A stretch of 64,000 nt of DNA, taken from Trichoplax adhaerens (Eukaryota > Placozoa > Uniplacotomia > Trichoplacea > Trichoplacidae). Below the pieces are notes generated by a model that was not told the DNA's origin, did not search any database, and was given only the letters and a program-made list of their open reading frames with translations. Position numbers and translations under genes: made by a program. How positions within the stretch are numbered: position 1 is the first letter of the stretch; each line of letters starts with the position of its first letter. The stretch is taken from assembly GCF_000150275.1 (NCBI RefSeq), contig NW_002060961.1:1216826-1280825 (forward strand). Reading direction: 5' to 3'. Positions 1-12,833 of the stretch are shown piece after piece.

Positions 1-3000
1 ATACTTTAGATTTATTTCTTAATTGCATGCAACTTACTGATATTCATCCATAGAGCTTTGCTTGTATTAATTAACATAAAATCATTTCATTTATGGCCTA
101 CGTACTAAGTTTAGAATGATTGCCATTATCCTATTTAAATGATAGCTTTTTGTCTTAATGTTTGAAAGCTGTAAATAAATAGATTGTCAACTGAAAGTAA
201 TGATCGTGATATTCCTGCTGTTCATATGGTATCAGTAGATTTTTGTAATATCAAATGAAATGAGTATATTTGAGAGCCAATGGTGATGAAGTTGCTGACT
301 GATGGATTGAAAAATATAATTGGAATTATCCGGTTTGGCCTGGTATCCATCTTACTTTATTCGATATTAATAATGTAATCAATATTGTCGTTATGCCCAC
401 CTAAAATTAACTCACATCTTTTCTTTTATAGCTATAATCGGGATAAATATAGTTTTATTATGGTGTGCCTATTTAATAACAGACCGTGCAAAAATCTGGA
501 CGTATTAATTTACTGTAGCTGTAGGCTATATGAGCGAAAGTAATGCCGTAATTTATGATAATATTGAAAGCTGATGAAAGCTTAGCATGTCGTTTCAGAT
601 TATAGCTAATTTTGCCAGTTGTTGATCTAATGTCTAGTACTTATGGTTAACTTTCTTGGAATATTTTCTTAGCTTTCAGTTCTATCGTTCGATTATAGTA
701 TTGCCACGGTACGAACTACCGTGAAGAAATAGATCTCTAAATTTGGTTAATATAATATAGTGATATTATATTACAACTAGTCACTTACAATAGGAATTGC
801 TCTAATTATAAATGTATAAATCTAGTTGATGGGAAGCATGCAAGTTTTATGATTAATAGTTTACGAAAATTATACCTGGTTATCTCATGTAATATTAAGC
901 ATCGTTTAGCGAATTTGCAACGTATGAAAGCAATAGCAATAGTTTGCTTCTTTATGAAGCTTTCTAGGAGAAGATCTGATGCTGTTTAAGGATGTAACGA
1001 TGGTTATAGTTTAAGAATATCAATGCTAAGGAATAAATACTTGTGTTTGAATAGTGTAGTAGGAGTATAGTAATTAATTTTTCACTTTAATCTTGCCTGT
1101 TATAGGACATATAAGAAGCATATAAATTTTTCTAGTTGTCAAGATGAAATGTCTTTGTATCTGGAAAATATCAACTTTGGTAATTGTCAATAATTCTGAG
1201 TAGAATTTTATTGTCCATTTAAATCAACTCAATTTATCAAAGTCATTAAGACACAGCATTGGATATTTTTACATTTGCATCGATGAAAAATAATTTGTTT
1301 TGTTTTTTAAAATTGCTAGTCATTGCCTCTAGTCAAGACGGGTAATTAGCACTTTATCAGTTGAAGAACTCAATTTCGAGATATAATTACTCCTACCCAT
1401 GAATCTTGTATTAGCTCACTCATCGTTTATCAGTTTTATTCACTTTCCAAGTTATGTTCACATTATCCACAAATCAATAGTAGCCAGCATAAAATATACG
1501 CGTATTTTATTATAATAGAAAATGAAGCAACGATAAAAAACAAATTAATATGCGCGTATATGCCTGGTAATGCGTTGTACATTAGTTCTTGGCAACTTCG
1601 CAGAATTAGGTTTCTACCATAAATACTATAGCGTCAGATAATAATTTACCATAATGCATATCTTCAACATCACGGTTATGCGGCGATTAAAAATCTTTTG
1701 AAACATGAAGAGTAACAAACTTCAGGAAAAAATTCTCATAAAATAATTTAGAAAATATGGCATGTGCTTGTAGTTTATTTTATATTCTGTCAGGCTAACG
1801 TGTTTTTCATTCTTATAGTATGATGGTCAAAAAAATTATTTAATAACTGTATACCTAAGAACCGCACAGGAAATGATTTGCACATGTTTATTTATATTTA
1901 AAGATTGTATTCAGAATTAATTCTGATTTGTAGCCATATTATGACCTTATTTCATTTTATATGCATAGAGTCTTAACTTAAACTAGTCCAGTAAGAATGG
2001 AACCGTATCTACACTCTGTCTCAAGTAAAATTTTATATGTATTACTTTAAGACTGATTTGAAGGTATGAACAGATCGAAGCGTAATATTAATTGGTACTA
2101 TCATCGTCTTTACAACGTAGACGAGATGAAAACAAGGATAACCTAATTAAAGATGATTTTTAGCGACATTTTATTTTTTAAAATAAAGATGATCACTATT
2201 GTTTTTTTAATTTACTAGTATCTAATTCTATTGCTTATTATTCACATTATGTCATAAGTAGGGTATTTATTAATCATCTTATCATTCATGCAGACAACTT
2301 TGTTCATAGTCGTTTTGCCAATTTATCTAAGCAAAATTTTGGACCATTCTCTAATATTTCCGATATCTCCTTTTCATTTTAGTCAATAGTAACAATAACC
2401 TCTGATAAAACAACAACGAAAACAATAGCAAGCATCCAATATCATTAATCAAGACAGCATAAGCCAAATTTATAATGCGTGTATTTAAGTTGCTTGCTTT
2501 TGAACGTCAATTGTCCGTTATTCGCTTACATGTATTGGAAATACTTCAAGTTCTATTATGAATTGTTTGGGAATCTACTTTAGAGATCGTCATTTCCATA
2601 TCTAACTATGTCAACTCTAATGTTTCCACCTTTATCAGCATGGAATTGTATAAACATTGACGTTGATGTTTTTCTGAGGCAGATAATATCCTTGCATAGT
2701 GAAAGAATAGTGCAACACTTATTTTCCGCTTAAATTGCCAATGAGATCTATTTGGCATGTAGAGCAGATGTTATTTAATAATAAAAATGGCTATTCCTCT
2801 TGATTTGACGTCATATCCGAACTCAACGTTGACTAATAATGCTGAAATAAAAGATTCCGTGTAAACAGAAATATTGCAATTTTTACGACCATTGTCCAAA
2901 AGATTAAAATTGATGTGAATATAATGTTAGAATTGGCCTTAGACTTTCTATTCATGCTATGATTACAAGATTTTACTATCAAAAGGAAATGCTTGTAAAC

Positions 3001-4289
3001 AGAAATCTCGTAATTCTTACAATTATTATTACCAAGATTAAAATTCTTGCGATTTAAAAAAGAGATAAGTTATTACTTTGCTATTAACTTAGATACCTAT
3101 TATTTCCATTTAGATTTACTACTGATAAATTCTAATCAGTCTTAATATCACTAATGCAGGCAGTAGAATGTTTAGTGCTAAAATTTTTTGGTTTGATGGC
3201 TAAAAAAGCATCTATCATCATGATCTAGCGGAGTTGAAGTTATACTTATTAGTATGTAAAGGTAACAATAACCTTTTAAAACGGATAAAATATTTCAACT
3301 ATAAAAAATTTGACAGATAACATATCATGATATCTCTTCATTTTGATCATAATCACGTTAGCAACGCTACATGTGCGTGATTATAAATCTTTTCATTTAA
3401 TTTTAACAATTGCAAATGATTAGCAAAAATATAATGTTGATTATTTATGAGTGATATTACAGACATTTAACGTATTTAACATGATGAATAGTTGTTGTTA
3501 ATTTATCATTTACATATGGCAGGAGAATGAGTGGTAGGCGAAAATTTTATTTGTTTATACGTAAATTCAGAAAGTCATTTTCATACGTATAGTCTGGTTT
3601 GGGCTATATTTTAATATATAAGATGGCATACCATTTTTACTTACTAATCCATCAGGAAAAAAGTCTGATCAACATCTCATGGTTTATGCGTTTAATATAG
3701 CAAGCAACATGTTAAGCTAATCATAACCAATCTGTTTATTTACTCCATTCGTTTTCTCTTACCTTGGGCAATAGTTTGGAAGCCATATATGACGTAAATG
3801 TTATTATCCGTCGTTTGTTTGGTTACCTTCGTAGCATAAAAAAACTAATCAATGACTTTTTATAATTAATATACTAGCTGAAATGACTGACAATTTATCA
3901 TATTCAAGCCTGAAGCGTAAAAGAGAAGCTTCAACTGTGGCATACAATTTGCCATTCATATATATTCTAAGCTTATACGTATAGGAAATAATGAATAACG
4001 TAGTCTAGTTAACGAGAAACATTCATCTCTTAAGCAGTTTCATTTATTATTCAACAGCCAATTATCAAATCAAAAAATCAGAAGCAATTAATGACGTAAA
4101 TGTTATCCGCCTGTAAAAAAATAAGATAATTTTGAGGGTGTGGTTGAAAAAGCTGTTTTGTATTTTATCACTTAGGTAAAAGTATCACAAATAACAATGT
4201 TACTGAATTGGAAAAATCATGAATTTGGTTAGAATTATTAAGCATAACAAAGTCTCCTAGAATAAATTATTGGAGTAACTTTAGGTTTT
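1..4289. other. AT-rich non-coding stretch
   Basis: I see no exon chain, RNA gene or clear repeat here. No open frame of more than 60 codons occurs and no conserved protein motif was recognised. Small exons like those of the AGK gene further right could be missed by eye. Confidence 0.4.
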
Positions 4290-4890
4290 ACGTGCTAGGC
4301 GTAAAGGGTATGTAAAGTAACTTAGTATTGTGATTGTAGGCTATTAGCCATGTTTAGTATCATGTAAGGTAGTGTCTTTCTATATTTATCTTATGATATA
4401 TATTTAGTAGCCCATAATTATAGATTATAAGGATAGACCTTACAGTATGCTAGAGTACAGATGACTATTTACAGTAAGGTGTTTAGTTAATAATATGGTT
4501 AGAGGTAGAAATAGAATTGTAAATCATATATTAGGATATGCTTAGTTCATTGTACTTTGAGTGGTAGGAATAATATCTATGAAAATACTGTAATCATTTC
4601 TACATTGGATTAATGATAATTCACTATAAAATACTGTGACTAATAATAAGCTGAATATGTTTAAAATATGATAGAATGATGCTATGCTGATGGTAGATGC
4701 GAAGGCTACGGATGGTATAAAAGTAGGAGACATTGCATTATCTGATTGTTCTTTCTAGAAGTTTTTAGTAGTAGTATCCGGCTAGAGTAGATCTGTGTAT
4801 AGCTAGTCTTTGTTTTAGATCTAATAAAGTTCTAGTTTTCTACAACTTTGGAATTATCGTGATTTGATTTTATCACAAGGTAGTAATGGT
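4290..4890 (+). repeat. Dispersed repeat, copy A
   Basis: This stretch matches a second stretch near 59,060-59,625 in the same orientation. Shared blocks in the same order include an 'attagccat' block (about 4,346), 'tctatatttatctt' (about 4,378), 'atgctagagtac' (about 4,447), 'ggttagaggta' (about 4,497), 'tattggattaatgat' (about 4,602) and 'tctagaagt' (about 4,753). The copies are clearly diverged, with many small indels. No long ORF is conserved between them and I saw no terminal inverted repeats, so the class (SINE, MITE or an old non-autonomous element) is unknown. The ends are approximate. Confidence 0.6.
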
Positions 4891-7800
4891 ATCTAATAGA
4901 ATATTGCTGTATTTGACTTCTCAGTTAACAATAGTAAATCAGTTGTCAGCAAGAGAGTAGAATTTTGTATTCAATTAAATCAAATGGTAGACATTGACAT
5001 TTCTACTTTTGATCTACGCTATTATTGATTAGAAGATAAATGTCAATTAAAGACAGAAATATGTAAAGAATGGAATCCTAAAACGGTTTCAAACTATATT
5101 TTATAGCCTTAAATAAGATCCGAAACTTAATTTAATGTCTCTGGTTATAATAATGACAGCATACGCACCAAAGAAAGTCAATAGATTGTCATTGATTACG
5201 AATAGCTGAAAACTATAGGAATTATTTTTTTGAATACTAAAAATTGCAGTAACATGCTACGCATGTAATTAAAAATGAAGATTACAGCCGTGCCTTTCTA
5301 TGTTAGATTTCAAAAACTTTTCCATAGCAAAGTGCTACATATATTGTAATTTACACTTGATTATTATGGCTTAATATCATGCTTTTAAGCATCTGAGTAT
5401 ATGATTGTTACAAATCTAAATTTGTAATGACGAAAAGTAGAACTATTATAAAAATAAACTAACGGTCTATTGTTAGGTTTATACTTCCCGATATTTATCT
5501 TCAGCAAAATTCGAAATACTGACAATCTCCTAACGTTAGGAGGGACAGTAACTCCACTAGTCTCTCTTGGACAGAACTGAACCCAAATTTTATTGAAAAG
5601 TCACTCAAATTATAGTAAATCGAAATGCTCGTAAACACTAATTGTCGATTTATAGATAACGTGTTTCAACATCACGGCTATCTATCAAAATTGCTTAAAA
5701 CGTTATGGGTAATATAATATTAATACCTCCCTAGATAAGTTTCGTTATGGAAAGTATTTTACGATAGTTATGCAAAAGTTACTCTATAGCTATGATATAT
5801 GTTATAAAATGCTGGTAAACATCATTGATAAAGCCATGAAGTAGCCTTGTCATCTATTTGATAAAGGTAAAACTTTGATAATATGCAAACCTATATCCAA
5901 ATACTAAAGATTTATTTTAACGCTGCTGGAGTAGTTTACGTAATATAGGTGTATGTTGTTGCTATCATATCCCAAACCGATAAAGTGCTAGTGTTAAATA
6001 GAGATCTAATGAGTATATCAATTTCTTTTGATGCAGTTCGTGAATTTATAAATTTATATTTGTAGGTATTATTGTGGCCTTTACTCCTGAACAAACGATA
6101 AATATAGGCATTACCGATCGATTTAAGAAGCAATTTAATCATTTAAAATAGACTGATTGAGCAATGATAAATATCTATTTAGTGTACAGCAACTGAGTTT
6201 CAATTTCGTGACAATTTGGTAGGTAATCAATCTACAGTGCTAGCAAGCAGAGTTATATTTTTCTGAGAAAGCTCGATACGATTTGGTATTAGCTTCGATA
6301 CATTACGGCAAATACTAGAAGAATTTTAAGATGAGCTAATTAATTCTCATTTGAAAGAGGAGGAGATTTTCGTCCAAAAAATAATAATAGTACGAAAATT
6401 AAACTAGAATATTTATCATAGATAAACATGCATCAGTAGCGCATCTTCACTAATTATACAACCCTATTGTGGATTCGAAGAGTTCTGCAATTGGCTCGAT
6501 AATTTGTCTCCAGTGAGTAATTTAACGTTGAGAGCGTGTTCTATTTATTCATACAGTATTTAATCTAAATTAATTAGGCTGCTTCGAAATAGCCCTGCAT
6601 ACTTTTAAATTTCCTCTAATTTTTGTATTTGCCCGCTATTCCATAACGTACGGTAAGTAATTCTTCCAAATATATAGTTTCAAAAGTTAATGTTTTTGTT
6701 GTTGAAATTAGGATCTAATGAACTTCTTGTTTGAATCTAACTAACTAATTAATTTATCTATTCTTACAGGTTTAGGTTTTTGAAAAACTTTACTAATGGC
6801 GTTAAAATTCAATAGAAAGGTAGACCTCCAAATGAAAACTGTTATCAGCAATAAAATGGCATAAATTCAGGAAATAAGGTATGGTACTAGATATTAAGCA
6901 GTAATAGGTGCATTAGTATGACGTAATAGTAGCCATTTTATATTAAACGATTTCTAGGAAATAGTTAATATATCATATCAAAGTCTATTTCAGATAATTA
7001 CAATTTAAAAAGCGCCGGAGCAGGTATATTGTTAAAATACAACCAGATGTTTTGGTAATTGATAGAAAGTAAGCCATATATTTCCATTAGAATAGCGATC
7101 TAGAATATAAAAAGTTCATTGATTAAATGGGTATTGAGAGCAATTGACAATGGATTCATACTATTTAATACTAACTATTTAGGAATTGATAGTTTAATAT
7201 AAAGTAAGTAGCGAGTTGGATTGATTAGTTCCGGGCTATAGTAACTAAAATTATGGAACAGGTCTTACTAACGTAGAAAATTACCCAAATGCTAGCAATT
7301 ATTATAACAATTGTATAGTGCTCCTAGCATTTATTGATTTTAGACTTTCAAGCAAATTAGTAGCAACTATTAGTGATTTAATTTTACCGTACGATATTTT
7401 CAGAAATTTAAGAATTTTCTTCTATTTACTTTTTTAATGTCATCTTGTTAAAATGGATGAGTGCTTAAATTTATTCCATCATTACTCTCTCTATATTGAT
7501 TAAGGAATATTTCTAATTTAAATTATAGCAAAATTAATAAATATAGTAAGACTTCGCATAATTATAGTACATACGACGTTGTAATGATTATAAATCATTT
7601 TACTCTCTTCTACCACCGGATAATTGATCGATTACATTATGCCTCCATGAGTATGTTTACCTTGAGATCCCTTTAAAGTTGATATGTTAAGATTCTTCCT
7701 TTTATATTACATTTTATCTCAATAATTAGAAACTCATGGGAATTGCTTGGCTATAAATTTTACGGTTTCAAAAAGATTACACTGCATAATGATCTTATTA

Positions 7801-10019
7801 TCTCGCCTGAAGTTTCTCCATCCATATTTTTGTGTGCTGTTAGCAGACAAAGTCGGTAATGTAGCGAAAATAATGAAGTAAATTTCAAAAATTCCTGGTA
7901 CAGCACGTAGTGATAATTACTCGCTTTCTGCTAAGATTAAAGCTACATATGATAATCTTACTGGTTTCTAAATTACTGTATACCCAGTGCTAAATCAAAA
8001 TTATAGGCTAGTTATATATCAATATATATGAATTTAATTGATTGCGGTACGAAATGATGAAGCGCCATGTTAAAAATTGAAATGGTCTGCAAGATTCTAT
8101 GGAGTTATGTTTTCAGCTTATACCGAACTAATTCCTATTCTGTATAGATGATAAAAGTCAGACTCTAGTTATATCAGAAATTTGAATTAAATGTTTCAGT
8201 AACACGATACTATTTCCTTACTGAATTTTCTTCAGGTCATACAAGCACTTTTGAAATAGAGATAATTAGCTTAATATTTTACCGTAATTACAAATGAAAT
8301 GATTTATTTCTTACATTATATCTTGTATAGTATTAATCGGTGCCTTTTTTTTTGATGGATAACGTTAAAGTTATAATTCTAAGAATAATAAGAACTGTAG
8401 AATATCTCAAAACTAAAGTTACTAATTTGATCTAATTGATTACAGAAATTTTTGAATCACCAAATGACGCAACTTCTACAGTGCTAATTATCGATCATTT
8501 TATTCAGATTTTACCGATTGTAGAATTATTTTTAGCCCTTTCATCATTCCATTTCATGCCTATTGTTACAATTTGCAATGTTGATTCCCTCTAAAATTCT
8601 CAAATACATTTAATTAAGCCTTATGCACGCATAGTGCCTTAGTAATGAAATTCTAGATAAATATCGTCAATGATGTTGTTTCTATTCATTACGTATGATG
8701 TTCACTTAAACGATTGTAAGTCAGTAATATCAAGCATTAATTGAACATATCTAGTAGCAATTAATTAATTTATGCTTTACTGCAATGTTACGTACTATAA
8801 GACCATGTTGTTATTGTGATTACCAGACTTTATGCAATTGAAATAGTTTTCATATCTTATCGGTATATGCTTCTTACGTGATAAAACTACTGCATGACCA
8901 TGCCATCAACGCATGTTTCGTCATCTTTTGATAATGCAAATAGTTGTAGTAAATGCCAGTATATTGAATGTACAGTATTGAGTTATTGCTAATAGTCTAA
9001 AAATGAGATACTGGTGATTACACTTCCAAAACATGTTAATACATTTAGATCATGACTTCCATCCAATAATAAATCATCAACTTAAGATCATAATTACTTT
9101 CATGTTATTGTATAGTATTAACATGATATCGAAATATAATTCTTTATGTCTGTTGCTTATATTCCTGTCATAATGGAATATTGACTTCTTCCGCCCGAAA
9201 TGATATGCATCAATAGTGCTTGTCTTATTGATATTTTAGACCTTGTTATGACAGAACATACCTTTGTCTTTGCAATCTTAATTAGTTCTAAATTTTAATT
9301 GGGGTATATCAGTATATGAACATCTGTCATCTTTTAATCAACAATGGTCTATGTAATCAATGTCTAGATCATCCTTGGATTTATATCAAAGTTAAACATT
9401 GGATAATCTTTATAATTTATACTGGGGTTGAAGTGATTCCGCTATAGTACTAATATACGCTAGAATAATTGCAAATGTGATAAGAAATGTTACGAAATTA
9501 TATTGTAAGATATGAAATTATTACGAATGATTGATTCTTGTGTGACGAAGTTATCTTTAATTAAATGAGATTAAGAAAGACTAGTAAAAAAAATTTTATT
9601 CGGCTGAGTTTTAAAATTATACAAATTATTTAAATAAATATTTCATTCTGGGAGAATTTTTATGGATTTTTATCGTGTAATATCATTTAGTTGAATTATA
9701 TGATCATAAGAAATGATTTTAGCTAGTTCATGAAGCAAATGAGGTACCGGAATGGCAAGATTATTGAATGTCTGCTCTAACTTACTGTGTAGCTACTTTT
9801 TCTTAAAAAAATTAACGAGAAATTGCTGCTATAAAGAAATGATAAATACTTAAATTTTATCATAGTCGTTAACTCTGTAATGCTTAATTATCATTCGCGA
9901 TCCCTTAGCTTTATTGGGGTTTCTACGGTTATTATTTTAATTCAAAGTTTAAGCTAACTGGGAATTGATTATTTCTAAATAAAACACTCGGAATGTAGGA
10001 CTAGTAATGAGCATACCGA
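4891..10019. other. AT-rich non-coding stretch
   Basis: No gene could be resolved. The only exon-like cluster is at about 6,430-6,790 and is listed separately with low confidence. The rest shows no long ORF, no clear tandem repeat and no RNA gene that I could recognise. Confidence 0.35.
6430..6790 (+). other. Possible small exon cluster, unidentified
   Basis: An open segment ending near 6,513 reads into a GT donor. A second open segment follows an attag acceptor near 6,581 and ends at a consensus gtaagt donor near 6,651. A strong pyrimidine-tract acceptor (ttcttacag) lies near 6,770. With the donor chosen at 6,513 the frames join and run to a TGA soon after the last acceptor. The peptide includes QPYCGFEEFCNWLDNLSP and resembles no family I know. 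It may be a short gene, a non-coding transcript or chance. Confidence 0.2.
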
Positions 10020-10620
10020 TTTAAATTAAGAGTTAACTATTCGATATCATTTCGCGCTCATATTTTACTGTCACAAATTCGCAGGTATATTTGCGACGTA
10101 TTATGGCATTGCGAATTCCAGAGTGGAAATTAAATAAATGTCAAAGTAAATTCTGCTATGTAAGATTTCGTGCCTTCTTTTTAATATCACGTATAGTAAA
10201 AATTTAATATTACGGTACAAATTCCAGAAAGAAAACTAACTTCAGTAGGTCAGCAGATTAAAATCGTTATAAGGGCAAAGCCGTTATAAACATTTCATAA
10301 CACTATTTTAGTATCATAGTATATTCACCATGTAACATAGTATTACAAATTTGAGAGTGGAAATTAATGTTAGCAAGTGAGTAATTGAATTAAATACGTA
10401 TTTCAACTAAAACTGTAGCTGTAATCATTGATTATAAAGTAATTCTAGCATTTGGAAATTTCGTGCACTTACTTAGTATCACATTGTAAGAGTAAATGAA
10501 CATAATTCGAATTCTAGGGTAGAAATTAAAGTTGCTTTACAGAGAAAGAAACCATGACCTGTGCAACGAAATGCCGTTACCAACGTTTTATGATACTATT
10601 CTAATTTTCGGCCGTTTGGA
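10020..10620 (+). repeat. Degenerate tandem repeat, about 105-160 bp units
   Basis: Four spaced copies of a 'gaattc(c/t)agagtggaaattaa'-like block occur near 10,114, 10,221, 10,347 and 10,508. The later blocks are preceded by a variant of 'gtgc-ctt-tttagtatcac'. Unit length drifts between copies and identity is low, so this is an old array or a repeated fragment of an element. No coding potential was seen. Confidence 0.4.
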
Positions 10621-12833
10621 TACTCAGTTTCTATAAGCCTAGGCATAAACTGTAAGATAACATACCAATGGTAAAAGTTTTATGTATTGGGGAGTAAAGA
10701 ATAAAAACATAGTATTTATTAAAACTCGAATAACATGGTAAAAACGTTGTGATTTCGAGATTAACCAATGCTAAAATATGCTATCACATTGTAATGCTAA
10801 CGTGACCGTAACAAAGGTAAAATTTCGCTAAAAAATTCCACGAAATTAAGTAGTACTCATTTATACTTTAGTATGCGCTGTGGAAGCCTTACATTTTAAT
10901 GCCTTAGGTTCTGGTTGGTTCTTATGTTAACTTAGAAGCGTATTTTACAGTTTAACTAAGTGAAAAAAAGGTATTTATGTACTTAAGAAGGATTAACTAT
11001 TCTCAAGAGTATTATTAGTGATAATTATAATTGAGAATTACTTTACAGTCGCAATAAATCCGGCATTATTATCAAGTATCAGGACTGATTAAGTCAAACT
11101 TGTACTTGGCTAATGAAAGTTCAAATATGGATAATCAAATTCAATGTCGAATAAAAATTTCTTTTTTAGATCCAGGAACGAGCGATCGAATACTCGATAG
11201 ATCAAGGCGTTGTGTATAGCCAGTATACCTAGATATAGTGTACGCTGATAGTTCCTTTCAAAACTCCGTAACTTGACAAGTGTTCCTGATTTGAAAAGAT
11301 TGTTGCATATACGCTGCACATTTATACAGTTATTGTCTTGCCTTTACTTTAAGTCTATATTGCGTCCAGGTATCATGTTAATGGATAGAGCATTAAGATA
11401 TCTTCCTAAAAACATTTTTTTGTACTTCCAAATTATTTAATTTCCCTTATAACAGACCCGTGCAGCGTGCAATGTACATTTTATATCTGCTAAGTACTGT
11501 GACTGTGTTATATACTGTATTAGAGTAGAAATATCTATGTTAGGATAATTCTGTTAGCCTATCCTTATTTAGTTAACTTCTAATTTGGATATACTGTGTT
11601 TTGATATAGCACTGGCTTTTTATGATAGCGACACTTATACACATACTGAAATAAAAGGTTGTAATAGGTAATGCAAATCATCTACTTACAGTTCGAATCA
11701 TTGCGATTGTAATTTACTTATGGTAGATAGTAAATTATCGTGGAAATGTTCTGTGATTGGACATATCGTAATCTGACTATTCTGTATTAGTCACCAGATG
11801 TCTATGTTCGTAAATACTGTTGTCTGCTTTAAGGGAACAGTAGCTATATTTAATATCTAATTCAGTACATGATTACAAAGTTAATCGTACTAACTATGAC
11901 TCATGAACTATTGAGGAATAGTATATAAATGTAGCATATCGTGTAATAGAGTGGATTTTCAAACTTAGTGTATAACGTAAAATACGGGGCGTTTAAGTCT
12001 TTGTGTAGTCTGCTAGTACAGCAAGTGTTTCTGAATAGTGCAGATATCGTTCCTTGATACGTGGTTCAAGGAATTGACTTACTGATCGTACATTACGTTA
12101 TCTTTTTGCAAAGCTGTTTTGTGACAAGTACATATACATAAATAAATATTAAGCAGCAAATTGATTCACGAAAGTTAGTGAATACTTTATTAACATTTGC
12201 ATTCGCGCATTTGATTACGATGCCTCTATTGAGGTTGCTATAATCGCGAAGCGAGAAGATATTGCTTGAAAACTTCTGTTTGAAGTACCATGATCCCAGT
12301 TATCTTGCAATTATACAAGAGCAATATGAAAAAATTTTCGTACGAAATATTTAATGCGTAGATGAGCTGCCAGTCACGAATCATAGCACAATCATAAAAA
12401 ATATCTAGCTAGATGAGTTGAGGTTTTGAAGTTACTGAATCATGATCTTGAGTTATTAAAGTTTTACAATGTATCATAACGCTCCATCGAACAAAATACG
12501 AGTAATCTCCTTATTTCCGTTACACTCAATAGCGTATTGTGGATCTTTACCGCCAATGAAACAAATAGGTAAAGTTGATCAATCTCAATAATGATTAAAG
12601 TTTTGCTAGATGCAGAATAATTTAAATATCAACCATAATTAAAATTTATCATTTGTTTGAATGGAAAATTCCTATATTTAGATAAAATATCTTACTTCGT
12701 ATGTCGTACAGTAGGCATCACCTAGCTAATAGTCAACCGTTACATGGAATAATTTTACACTACTTATTTGTTACAACGTCAAGATCTTATTGACGAAAAC
12801 AAAGAATTGTAAGAAAATGCTCAACGTAGAACT
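10621..12833. other. AT-rich non-coding stretch downstream of AGK
   Basis: I see no supported gene. A short open segment near 12,192-12,260 (plus strand) has slightly higher GC but lacks good splice signals and a recognisable product. Confidence 0.35.
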
